Shown: positions 53,341 to 61,086 of the stretch, piece after piece
Layout: the number at the start of each line of letters is the position of its first letter
How positions within the stretch are numbered: position 1 is the first letter of the stretch
Assembly: GCA_900199555.1 (NCBI GenBank)
Contig: FZQZ01000004.1
Span: 1-64,000 of the forward strand
Reading direction: 5' to 3'
Source: Prevotellaceae bacterium MN60
Lineage (GTDB): Bacteria; Bacteroidota; Bacteroidia; Bacteroidales; Bacteroidaceae
Length of the DNA: 64,000 bases
Made by a program: the position numbers and the translations under genes
The notes under the pieces: model-generated
The model's database searches: none
The model's input: the letters and a program-made list of their open reading frames with translations, nothing else
What the model was told of the DNA's origin: nothing

Positions 53341-53997
53341 ATGAAGGTAACTAATTTTTCAGAGCAGAACAGCGTGATGAACCAGTATATGGCGGAGTTG
53401 CGCGACAAGAAGTACCAGCAGAACCGTCTGCTGTTTCGTAACAATATCGAGCGCATTGGTGAGCTGATGGCCTATGAGATTTCTAAAACGCTGGAGTACA
53501 AGGAGAAAACCATTACGACACCTCTCGGAACTATCGATATTCCATTGGCAAAAGATGAGGTGGTAGTGGCTACCGTGTTGCGTGCTGGATTACCCTTCCA
53601 TCAGGGCTTCCTTCGCGTGTTCGACAAGGCTGAGAATGCCTTTGTATCTGCTTACCGTATGTATACCAATCGTGAGCATACAGAGGTAGGTGTTCATACC
53701 GAGTATATGGCTGCTCCTTCAGTGAAGGGTAAGACGCTGATTATCGTTGACCCCATGTTGGCTACAGGTGGTTCTATGGCTGCCAGCATCGAGGCTTTGA
53801 TGAAGACGGGCAAGCCTAAGAAGATTCATGTGGCATGTGTGATTGCTACTCCCGAGGGCGTTGATGTCGTTAAGCAGGCCTTGTCTGACGAAGCCGACAT
53901 CTGGTGTGCTGCTATCGACCCAGGCATGAACGAGCATAAATACATCGTTCCTGGCTTTGGTGACTGTGGTGACCTCTGCTATGGTGAGAAGCTATAA
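53341..53997 (+). CDS. upp: Uracil phosphoribosyltransferase
   Basis: The protein has 218 residues from MKVTNFSEQNSVMNQYMAEL; an upstream frame to 53278 overlaps the promoter. The PRPP loop is VDPMLATGGSMAASI and the uracil-binding C-terminus is YIVPGFGDCGDLCYGEKL. It salvages uracil to UMP. Its terminator lies in the left 78-bp inverted repeat. Confidence 0.95.
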   Translation: MKVTNFSEQNSVMNQYMAELRDKKYQQNRLLFRNNIERIGELMAYEISKTLEYKEKTITTPLGTIDIPLAKDEVVVATVLRAGLPFHQGFLRVFDKAENAFVSAYRMYTNREHTEVGVHTEYMAAPSVKGKTLIIVDPMLATGGSMAASIEALMKTGKPKKIHVACVIATPEGVDVVKQALSDEADIWCAAIDPGMNEHKYIVPGFGDCGDLCYGEKL

Positions 53998-53999
53998 GA

Positions 54000-54077
54000 A
54001 GAAAGTTTTTTCTTGAAATAAGTCTTCACATTCACGTCTAACCCTCAATATGACTGAGCGTTAGGCGTGAATAGTGT
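54000..54077. repeat. Left 78-bp inverted repeat of the vapE/HU module
   Basis: It matches the reverse complement of 56391-56468 over all 78 positions, with about a dozen mismatches mostly in the hairpin loop. It includes AGAAAGTTTTTT, CTTGAAATAAGT and the hairpin CACGTCTAAC/GTTAGGCGTG, then a T run on the plus strand that makes it the upp terminator. Confidence 0.88.
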
Positions 54078-54080
54078 TTT

Positions 54081-55325
54081 TTAGCGCTTGATCAAGCGAT
54101 AGGCATTACCGCGACGAGTGTGGCGAGGTGTAATACCCATTTCGTTAAGACGCAGACCGAGACCGATAGGGGAGAGGTGGCGCACCACATGGTGGTCTTG
54201 AGCCGACATCTTTTGGAGTATCTCCTTGGTGGTGATGAGCTCGCCCTCTTGATTGTTGCGAGGCAATCGGAAATTGGCATAGAATAGTGCCTCTACATCA
54301 TCCTTTACCATGTAACGCAGATTGCGGCGCTGCATCTCGCGCTCCTGAGTCTTGGTGAAGTAGGTAGGCAGACCGCTCTCTACCTCGTGAACCATCTGGG
54401 CATAGAGCTGTACATAGTCGATGTCGCCAGTACGAATCATATCCTTTGGTTCGAGTATGAGGAAACGGCGTGAACCTGTATGGTCGTAGAGCAAACGACG
54501 AGAGTTGCTAGTGCCCACAAAGGAGGCGATGCGTGGCAATCGGTTGAAATTCTTCTTGTATGCGCCTATAAACGAGGGCTTCATGGTCTGCATCAGCGTC
54601 TTTAGTTCTGGCATCTTCTTGGGATTTTCCTTGTCGAACTCGTCAATGTTGACAATGGCGAACTCCACGAGTTTGCGCTGGGCGTTACCCTTGGCAGAGA
54701 GTGAGAAATCGTCTGTATAATAGTCGCGTAGCGCTGGTGGTAGCAATTCGCGCACAAAGGTGCTTTTGTGTAATCCCTGTTGTGGACTGACCAGCAGTAG
54801 CATAACGGCATTGGCATGCTTCATATCATAGCCCATCCACTGACTGACTACAGCTCGGAGCCAGATGCGTCCCATCTCACGGCAATAACGATAGGGCGAG
54901 ATACGACTGAAGAGATCGGCAGTTCTGTCCACGCCATCCCACTTGCCACGAACGGATTCAAGCCACTGGCGCACAGGATGATAGTCCTTGGCGAAGTCTG
55001 AGCGCAGCCAGTGCTTGATACGACTATCAAGACAGAAGATGTTGGCATCCTCAATGCCACAGGCAATGGTGTTAAAGCCACGCTCGTCTAGTGGCCGCCA
55101 CAAATCAGCCCCCGCCTCTTGTCCTTCAGCCCCCGTTCCGAGCGATTCTTCGCTCGGCTCCTGTGCCTTCTCGCCCGGCTTCCGCCTATACTCATAGACA
55201 TCGGTAATCACATTGTGGCGTACTTCGAAGTTCTCGCTGACATACTGCTTCATCTGGCGAATGGGCATCAGCATGTACTGCATGCGCTGCTCGTAGTTCT
55301 TTTCAAATTCCTTTTGGTTTTCCAT
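54081..55325 (-). CDS. VapE-family P-loop ATPase/primase-like protein
   Basis: The protein has 414 residues. The segment DYHPVRQWLESVRGKWDGVD and the ATPase core identify VapE/virulence-associated E. The Walker A region is SPQQGLHKSTFVRELLP, with His where Gly usually precedes the Lys; Walker B is FAIVNIDEFDK; the sensor/arginine finger is SFVGTSNSRRLLYDHTGSRR. The family has helicase-superfamily-3-like ATPases and occurs in phage satellites and Bacteroidetes variable loci; the role here is unknown. It is divergent from the HU-like gene. The first gene of the window is a paralogue. Confidence 0.85.
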   Translation of the reverse strand: MENQKEFEKNYEQRMQYMLMPIRQMKQYVSENFEVRHNVITDVYEYRRKPGEKAQEPSEESLGTGAEGQEAGADLWRPLDERGFNTIACGIEDANIFCLDSRIKHWLRSDFAKDYHPVRQWLESVRGKWDGVDRTADLFSRISPYRYCREMGRIWLRAVVSQWMGYDMKHANAVMLLLVSPQQGLHKSTFVRELLPPALRDYYTDDFSLSAKGNAQRKLVEFAIVNIDEFDKENPKKMPELKTLMQTMKPSFIGAYKKNFNRLPRIASFVGTSNSRRLLYDHTGSRRFLILEPKDMIRTGDIDYVQLYAQMVHEVESGLPTYFTKTQEREMQRRNLRYMVKDDVEALFYANFRLPRNNQEGELITTKEILQKMSAQDHHVVRHLSPIGLGLRLNEMGITPRHTRRGNAYRLIKR

Positions 55326-55421
55326 GATTATTACTATTTTATAATGATTGATTTCTGCTTTCTTTACAACATATCAAAACGAATGTTAATTCTATGCTGC
55401 TTTTTGCCTCATTTGGCACTG

Positions 55422-55452
55422 CAAAGGTAGACAATATTCTTCCTGTTTCCAA
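55422..55452 (-). promoter_or_regulatory. vapE promoter
   Basis: On the minus strand, TTG (55452-55450), 20 bp, then TACCTTTG (55429-55422). The leader is about 90 nt. Confidence 0.65.
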
Positions 55453-55648
55453 GCTTTTTGCTTACGGAAATGGCTCTTTTCCAGAAAGTTCCGTATATGG
55501 TGTATCTATCGGTCAAAACCTTAATAGCTATCTTCCTAAAGTGCCACGCTCGCTTCGTGCGACGACCGTCGAAAATACGTGCGAAAACCATCGCGGATAT
55601 TTGCGGCATCCATCGCACCATTTCGGATAGCAGAAAAAGGAAGGAAGC

Positions 55649-55680
55649 GTTGGCTATTTGGCTAAAAAGTAGTACCTTTG
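55649..55680 (+). promoter_or_regulatory. HU-like gene promoter
   Basis: GTTG (55649-55652), 20 bp, then TACCTTTG (55673-55680), 39 bp before the ATG. Between this and the vapE promoter nothing further was recognised. Confidence 0.65.
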
Positions 55681-55719
55681 TGCCTGCAAAAACAAACAAT
55701 ACAAAACATTTCAGGAACC

Positions 55720-56376
55720 ATGAAGAAATCAAACGCTATCCTTTACGACGTATTCCCCACCCCCAATCCTCATGAAGAACGTGAGCAGCTGTATTATCCT
55801 CGTTCCGTCACCTATGGTGAACAGATGAATGATGACGAGCTGAAAGAATACCTGGAGCGCAATACGCGCATCAATTCATCGCAGTTTGTTGGCATGATAG
55901 AGGCTTTGAAGCAGGAGATACCCGAGCAGCTGCTTAGAAACAAGAGTATTCATATCCGTGGTATGGGTACTTTCTATCTGAAAATAGGTGTGCGTCGCCG
56001 TAAAGACAGCAATGGTCATTGGTACACCCCGAAGTTTACAAACCCAGATGCCATTACGGCTCGTGACTTATGTGTTGAAGGCATCGAGTTTCGTGCTGAT
56101 CCTACGTGGAATCGCATGTTGATAAAGGAAAAGAAAACCTTTGAGCGTGCTCCGATGCGTCATCAGGTACCTATCACTAAGAGCGAGCTATTGCAGTTTA
56201 TCGAAGAAATGGTCAAGAAGAAGGGGCATGTTACTGTCCGTGATGTGGTAATTTGTCAGAACACGACAAATTATCATGCTCGCAAATTGCTAGAAGACCT
56301 CTGTAAAGGTGAGCAGCCCAAGTTGTATCGAGAGGTGATAGGGCACAGTTATATCTACAAGCGTTTTGGTAAGTAG
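55720..56376 (+). CDS. HU-like DNA-binding protein with C-terminal winged-helix-like domain
   Basis: The protein has 218 residues from MKKSNAILYDVFPTPNPHEE; upstream in-frame Met codons precede the promoter. Residues about 45-140 resemble the HU/IHF-type domain common in Bacteroidetes (GMIEALKQEIPEQLLRNKSI, IRGMGTFYLKIGVRRRKDSN). The C-terminal 65 residues (ITKSELLQFIEEMVKKKGHV, YHARKLLEDLCKGEQPKLYR) look like a second helix-turn-helix. HU-like genes of this kind usually sit beside vapE genes; here the two are divergent. Confidence 0.8.
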   Translation: MKKSNAILYDVFPTPNPHEEREQLYYPRSVTYGEQMNDDELKEYLERNTRINSSQFVGMIEALKQEIPEQLLRNKSIHIRGMGTFYLKIGVRRRKDSNGHWYTPKFTNPDAITARDLCVEGIEFRADPTWNRMLIKEKKTFERAPMRHQVPITKSELLQFIEEMVKKKGHVTVRDVVICQNTTNYHARKLLEDLCKGEQPKLYREVIGHSYIYKRFGK

Positions 56377-56390
56377 AAAGATACCGAAAA

Positions 56391-56468
56391 ATACTATTCA
56401 CGCCTAACGCTCTATGACGTAGAGTGTTAGGCGTGAATGTGAATACTTATTTCAAGCAAAAACTTTCT
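56391..56468. repeat. Right 78-bp inverted repeat of the vapE/HU module
   Basis: Inverted copy of 54000-54077. Its hairpin (CACGCCTAACGCTC/GAGTGTTAGGCGTG, 14 bp) followed by TATTTTTC on the minus strand is the terminator of the HTCS gene, and the repeat includes most of the HTCS stop codon. Confidence 0.88.
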
Positions 56469-59400
56469 ATTCTTCTCTATTGCCTTGGTGTTCGCTCATG
56501 TATTCACGAGGAGACATGCCGTACATCTTCTTGAAGACAGTAGAGAAGGAAGCGGCGTTAGAGAAACCACAAGCATACATCACCTCAGACACGTTCATGT
56601 CGGCAGAAGCGAGTAGGGTAGCGGCTTTCTTCATACGGATGTTGCGGATGAAGTCGTGAGGGGTCTGTCCTGTCAGTTCCTTCATCTTGCGGTGCAGGTG
56701 TACACGACTGATACCCACCTCGTCGGCAATGCGGTCAACGCTGAGCTCGGCATTACCTAAGTTGTGATTAATCACGCTCATCACACGCTCTAAGAGCTTC
56801 TCGTCAGGCGACTTCATCTTGATATCCTCTACCAGCTCTTCCAACTGGTCGTTGCGACCGAATTTGAGCTGTAGTGTATGCGACATGTGGATGAGGTTGC
56901 TGATGGTGCGGCGCAGGATCTCGGTATTGAAAGGCTTCACCATATAGGCGTCGGCACCTGTCTCCAATCCCTCCAACTGGTCTTCCTCACGGCTCTTAGC
57001 TGTCAGCAGGATGACAGGGATGTGGTTGGTCGTGCTGTTCGACTTTAGCTTAGAACAAAGTGCGTGACCATCCATCTCAGGCATCATCACATCGGAGATG
57101 ACAAGGTCTGGCATGTTCTTCAGGATGACGGATAGTCCTTCTTTACCATTGATACATCCCGTTACATCGTAATCTTCTGAAAGTATAGAAGTTACATAGT
57201 CTCGTATCTCGCTGTCGTCTTCTACAACGACTATCTTCTTGCGCTTGCCTGTCTTGGGCAGTTCCTGTACTTCAGGTATAGCCTCTTCTACAGGCTCTTC
57301 GATGATGAAGTTCTCTACGTGTTCTGTTTCTTCAGCGCTCTCAGGCAGCATCTCTTCTGGCTTCAGATGACTGTTGCCTAATGGGAGTGTCACAATGAAC
57401 TCGCAGCCCGGTCCGTCGGTGTTGTTCTGAGCCTCGATAGTACCATGATGCAACTCTACCAGCGAGCGTGTCAGGTCGAGACCGATACCCGTTCCAACAT
57501 TTCTGTCGTTGACGGATGAGGGCGACTGATAGAAGCGCTCAAAGATGCGTTGTAGCTTGTCTTCTGGGATGTTTTCTCCGTTGTCATAAACAGCTATAGT
57601 AGCCTCTTTCTCGTTGCTACTCAGACGAATACGTATTTTGCCACCAGCAGGCGTAAACTTAAAGGCGTTCGATAGGATGTTGACAATTACCTTGTCGAAA
57701 TTGCCTCGGTCTATCCATACGGGCAGGCGCTCTGTATCGTGTTCAAAGTCAAACTGAATGTTCTTGCTCTTGGCTTGCTGGGCAAACAGTGTGTAGATGT
57801 CGTTGATGAAGCTCACCATGTTGGTTTCGCGCATGTGCATCTGCATCTGTCCCTTGTCAATCTTACGCAAATCCATCATCTGGTTGATGAGGCCCAAGAT
57901 ACGCTCGGCATTACGGCGAATAGTCTCGTAGATACCACGGCGATGGGGGTCGTCGTCTTGCTTGATGAGTGACTGTAAGGGCGAGACTATCAGCGTCATA
58001 GGCGTGCGAATCTCATGACTGATGTTCATGAAGAAGCGTAGCTTGGCATCTGCCATCTCTTCGGCGTGGATATGCTCTTGCAGGCGCAGATTGTCTTGCT
58101 CTTTGCGGTGTCTGCGCTGGCGATACATCCAGAATAGCGCCATCATACCTATTATATATATAAGATAGGCCAATGTGGTGCGATACCATGGAGCGTGAAT
58201 AACGACCTCGAAGCAGCGCTCTGGAGAGGGCGTGCCGTTCTGTTCTGCTACCACACAGAACTTATATTTGCCTGGCGACATGTGGCTGAAAGTAATCTCG
58301 TTGACACCTGGCTGCATACGTACCCATTCCTCCTTGTTGATGCGATAGCGATAGATGATATGCTCTGGGTTGTCGTATGTCAGTGTGGAGAGCTGAATAG
58401 CAAAGGTGTTATCGCTGCTGCTGAGTACAAAGCGGTTAGAGGCAATAACGGTGGTATCTACAATCTGCCAACGACCTGACTTGGTGCCGCGTCCGATGGG
58501 CTCACCATTCACCGTAAAGGCGGTCAGCTTGACCTCCGCTTTCCAGTCTCGTTCTTTGATGTCAGCGGGATTGAACCATGTGATACCTCCCAAACCACCA
58601 AATATCATGTAGCCATCGTTGGTAGCCCATGAGGCTCCGTCGCTGAACTCGTTCGACTGTAATCCGTTGTCTACAAAGAAACTACTGGTTTTTCCAGTCT
58701 TAGGATTCAAGCTGCAAAGACCATGGTCGGTAGATATCCAGAGGCGTCCGTCACGTCCACGCTCGATAGAGCAAATACCATTGTCACCCAGTCCACTTTC
58801 CTCGCCGATTCGCTTTAGTTGTTGCTTCTGGAAGTCATAGCATAGCAGACCGTCATTAGTGCCGATATACAGTTTGCCGTCAAACTCTCTGGCAATACGG
58901 ATAGGTGTGCCGTAGTTGAGGCAGTTCTTGCCAAATACTGATAACCAACTCTCTTTCTGTATGTCTAGCGCACAAAGTCCCATAGTGGTGGATACATACA
59001 CGCGTCGTCCATCGGGGGAGATAGAGAGTTGGGAGATATAATCGTTGGTAATACTATTCAGCTTGCGATTCTCGGAAGCCTTCTTGAGTTGGGTGTAAGC
59101 CTTGATGTCGCCTGTCTCCGGATTCAGGCGCAGTACGCCAAAGCCCATGGAAGCCAGCCAGATACGTCCCTGGCGGTCGCATTCTAAGTCGAAGATGCTG
59201 ATGTCGGCTCCTTGGGGTAGAGAAACGGGATGGTAGGTCATCGATTTGAGGTCAATCCATCCGCATCCTTCCTTGAAGCTACCTACCCAGATGCGCCCCT
59301 TCGTGTCTTCGCAGAGACCTAGGACGGTGGCGGGGAAGTGCTCTTTGAAGTGGTGAAGTACCTTGTTGTCTCTATCCAATACGTAGAGACCATCGCGATC

Positions 59401-60474
59401 GGTACCATCCAGACGATAACCACTCTTGGTGGTGATAACGCTTGTAACACAGGCAGTTCCGATGGTGTTGCGGGAGCCCAGCTTATAACCCATATAGCCA
59501 AATCCCATGGTGTGGCCTGGCTGCATGAAGATACCTTTCTGTAAGAGTCCGAGCCATACATTGCCATTACGGTCTTCACAGATAGAGTAAACCTTGGCTG
59601 TGCTTAAATCTACATCGCGACTGTAGTAGGGGTTGTCAACCAACATTCCTGTCAGTGGGTTGTAGATGGCAAGTCCCATACCGTCGTAGCCCAGCATAAT
59701 GTGTCCGCGACGATTGAAATAAAGCGTTGAAACGTGCTTATTTCCAGTGGCTTCGATATGTATGGGCATATCACCGTCTAGACGGAACATGCCATTGTTA
59801 GAGGTTGCTACATAGATACGTCCGTTGTCACCTTCGCATACATCGAGAATGGTGTTGCGCTGGCTGGGATCCTGGAAGTAACGCTTGATGTTCTTTCCGT
59901 CCCAGCACCATAGTCCTTGTGTCTCTGTTGCCATCCATATGCGCTGATGACGATCTTCTATCATGCGGTGGATAGAATTCAGATAAGCTAAATCACCACC
60001 TATCTGGCGGGCTTCTTTCACACCATTCATGCGGAGTAGGCCATGTCCGGATGTTCCCACCAGAATGGTGCCGTTTTGACGCTTAAGCAGACAGGTGATA
60101 TAGCTAGGCTCATGTTTTCCGTTGACATCGTAGGTCTTTACCTCACTAAAACGCTGACCATTGAAGGTCTGTAGGGCGCCATACATACCTATATAATATA
60201 GGCCGTTGTCGTCTTGCGTCATACAGTTTACGTAATTACTGGCCATACCCCAGTCCTTACGCTTCTCTTTTTTTAAGATTCGGAACTGATATCCATCGTA
60301 GCGGTTCAGACCGTTACGTGTGGCTACCCAAATAAATCCATCCTGATCCAAATAGATTTGTGTAGTGAAGCTGCTCGACATTTGTTTGTCGGCATCGAAG
60401 TGTTTTCCCATTTGGGCATAAGCCCCGAGATTGTTCACAAGGCACATGAGTGCGAATAGAACTTTTCGTATCAT
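56467..60474 (-). CDS. Hybrid two-component system regulator (HTCS)
   Basis: The protein has 1,335 residues from MIRKVLFALMC; an upstream in-frame ATG at 60504 lies in the promoter and is rejected. After a signal peptide comes a two-bladed-propeller sensor of Reg_prop repeats (about 25-690, e.g. DGFIWVATRNGLNRYDG) and a Y_Y_Y domain, then a membrane helix near 765-783. The cytoplasmic part has HisKA (His about 818 in NISHEIRTPM), HATPase (GTGIGLDL), a receiver with Asp in ISDVMMPEMDG and an AraC-type DNA-binding domain (about 1231-1335). It senses a periplasmic glycan fragment and activates the adjacent polysaccharide locus. Its promoter is 60502-60533. Confidence 0.95.
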   Translation of the reverse strand: MIRKVLFALMCLVNNLGAYAQMGKHFDADKQMSSSFTTQIYLDQDGFIWVATRNGLNRYDGYQFRILKKEKRKDWGMASNYVNCMTQDDNGLYYIGMYGALQTFNGQRFSEVKTYDVNGKHEPSYITCLLKRQNGTILVGTSGHGLLRMNGVKEARQIGGDLAYLNSIHRMIEDRHQRIWMATETQGLWCWDGKNIKRYFQDPSQRNTILDVCEGDNGRIYVATSNNGMFRLDGDMPIHIEATGNKHVSTLYFNRRGHIMLGYDGMGLAIYNPLTGMLVDNPYYSRDVDLSTAKVYSICEDRNGNVWLGLLQKGIFMQPGHTMGFGYMGYKLGSRNTIGTACVTSVITTKSGYRLDGTDRDGLYVLDRDNKVLHHFKEHFPATVLGLCEDTKGRIWVGSFKEGCGWIDLKSMTYHPVSLPQGADISIFDLECDRQGRIWLASMGFGVLRLNPETGDIKAYTQLKKASENRKLNSITNDYISQLSISPDGRRVYVSTTMGLCALDIQKESWLSVFGKNCLNYGTPIRIAREFDGKLYIGTNDGLLCYDFQKQQLKRIGEESGLGDNGICSIERGRDGRLWISTDHGLCSLNPKTGKTSSFFVDNGLQSNEFSDGASWATNDGYMIFGGLGGITWFNPADIKERDWKAEVKLTAFTVNGEPIGRGTKSGRWQIVDTTVIASNRFVLSSSDNTFAIQLSTLTYDNPEHIIYRYRINKEEWVRMQPGVNEITFSHMSPGKYKFCVVAEQNGTPSPERCFEVVIHAPWYRTTLAYLIYIIGMMALFWMYRQRRHRKEQDNLRLQEHIHAEEMADAKLRFFMNISHEIRTPMTLIVSPLQSLIKQDDDPHRRGIYETIRRNAERILGLINQMMDLRKIDKGQMQMHMRETNMVSFINDIYTLFAQQAKSKNIQFDFEHDTERLPVWIDRGNFDKVIVNILSNAFKFTPAGGKIRIRLSSNEKEATIAVYDNGENIPEDKLQRIFERFYQSPSSVNDRNVGTGIGLDLTRSLVELHHGTIEAQNNTDGPGCEFIVTLPLGNSHLKPEEMLPESAEETEHVENFIIEEPVEEAIPEVQELPKTGKRKKIVVVEDDSEIRDYVTSILSEDYDVTGCINGKEGLSVILKNMPDLVISDVMMPEMDGHALCSKLKSNSTTNHIPVILLTAKSREEDQLEGLETGADAYMVKPFNTEILRRTISNLIHMSHTLQLKFGRNDQLEELVEDIKMKSPDEKLLERVMSVINHNLGNAELSVDRIADEVGISRVHLHRKMKELTGQTPHDFIRNIRMKKAATLLASADMNVSEVMYACGFSNAASFSTVFKKMYGMSPREYMSEHQGNREE

Positions 60475-60501
60475 AGTTTGTTTTAAGTTACAAAAACTTT
60501 G

Positions 60502-60533
60502 CAAAGATATTACTTTTCCCCCAATTCACCAAA
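60502..60533 (-). promoter_or_regulatory. HTCS promoter
   Basis: On the minus strand, TTTG (60533-60530), 20 bp, then TATCTTTG (60509-60502). It decides the HTCS start at 60474. Confidence 0.78.
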
Positions 60534-60536
60534 TAA

Positions 60537-60564
60537 TTGATACAAAAAATAAACTTCATGTTAT
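60537..60564. promoter_or_regulatory. Operator-like site upstream of candidate sRNA
   Basis: It contains AAACTTCATGTTA (60551-60563), identical to the site at 60950-60962, and half-sites TGATACA and TGTTATA 21 bp apart. The 13-mer starts 45 bp before the -7 element of the sRNA promoter and is just upstream of the HTCS promoter. Confidence 0.6.
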
Positions 60565-60571
60565 AGAAATA

Positions 60572-60603
60572 TTTGCCCGTCTTCGTGTGTTATGTTACCT
60601 TTG
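60572..60603 (+). promoter_or_regulatory. Promoter of candidate sRNA
   Basis: TTTG (60572-60575), 20 bp, then TACCTTTG (60596-60603), a full consensus with no ORF behind it. Confidence 0.75.
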
Positions 60604-60608
60604 CAGCC

Positions 60609-60718
60609 GAAAATCATAGAGCATTGCATAAATAGCTTTTTTTATAAGTTACTTAATTTAGTAGTTTTGGTATGTATTAATGGGTTTGAGGATGACGTGA
60701 TGTCATCCTCTTGCTTTT
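60609..60718 (+). ncRNA. Candidate small RNA between HTCS and susC
   Basis: A full-consensus promoter and an intrinsic terminator on the plus strand enclose about 110 nt without an ORF of note. It lies in the divergent HTCS-susC intergenic space and points toward susC. Small RNAs are known in Bacteroides polysaccharide loci, so this placement is plausible. Ends are estimated from the promoter and hairpin. Confidence 0.6.
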
Positions 60719-60720
60719 TC
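60688..60720 (+). terminator. Terminator of candidate sRNA
   Basis: A perfect 9-bp stem GAGGATGAC/GTCATCCTC (60688-60696 with 60702-60710), loop GTGAT, followed by TTGCTTTTTC. Confidence 0.82.
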
Positions 60721-60803
60721 AAGCAAATCCTACCATAGAAATCTACCAGCTCTGGTCCATAATTCTTGCTCCCCCAATCCTCCGTCTTATAACTATTGTC
60801 TTT

Positions 60804-60852
60804 AATTCCTTTAACTCCCAATTTTTCATTCCTAACTCCTTTAACTCCCAAA
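60804..60852. repeat. Short direct repeats upstream of susC
   Basis: CCTTTAACTCCCA occurs at 60808-60820 and 60838-60850, with TAACTC units partly in 7-bp phase. It is a weaker example of the pyrimidine-rich short repeats seen elsewhere. The rest of 60721-60930 shows no gene. Confidence 0.55.
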
Positions 60853-60936
60853 CCGACTCCCTTATATAATATAATTAAGGTGTAGTCCGATGTAACAGTG
60901 TTAAAATGCCCATTTTTACAAAGTTTTTCTAAGAAT

Positions 60937-60964
60937 TGTTACAAATGGTAAACTTCATGTTACA
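60937..60964. promoter_or_regulatory. Operator-like site upstream of susC
   Basis: TGTTACA occurs at 60937-60943 and 60958-60964, 21 bp apart, the spacing used by AraC-type dimers. The enclosed AAACTTCATGTTA (60950-60962) starts 45 bp before the susC -7 element, the same distance as at the sRNA promoter. Confidence 0.68.
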
Positions 60965-60994
60965 TACGAATATTATAATAAGAAATATATGCAG

Positions 60995-61002
60995 TATCTT
61001 TG
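60995..61002 (+). promoter_or_regulatory. -7 element of susC promoter
   Basis: TATCTTTG followed by CA, with no TTTG at -33, as expected for an activator-dependent promoter. The leader is about 75 nt. Confidence 0.68.
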
Positions 61003-61031
61003 CACCGTGAATTAACTAACATCTTTTTAAC

Positions 61032-61064
61032 AACGTACAACTATCTTTAATAACGTACAACTAT
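61032..61064. repeat. 13-bp direct repeat in the susC leader
   Basis: AACGTACAACTAT at 61032-61044 and 61052-61064, a 20-bp period, downstream of the predicted transcription start. Confidence 0.75.
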
Positions 61065-61086
61065 GAATCAAAATCTGACAAAATGA
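61063..61086 (+). CDS. Seven-codon upstream ORF overlapping susC start
   Basis: ATG at 61063 encodes MNQNLTK and stops at TGA 61084-61086, overlapping the susC ATG (61083) as ATGA. It may couple translation to susC or be a chance product. Confidence 0.35.
   Translation: MNQNLTK

Noticed and set aside
55458..55775. Plus-strand ORF of 105 codons between vapE and the HU-like gene
   Set aside because: It runs through the HU promoter and into the HU gene in another frame; no family was recognised.
60642..60851. Minus-strand ORF of 69 codons with GVKG repeats
   Set aside because: It is a translation of the short direct repeats and overlaps the candidate sRNA terminator; there is no start context.
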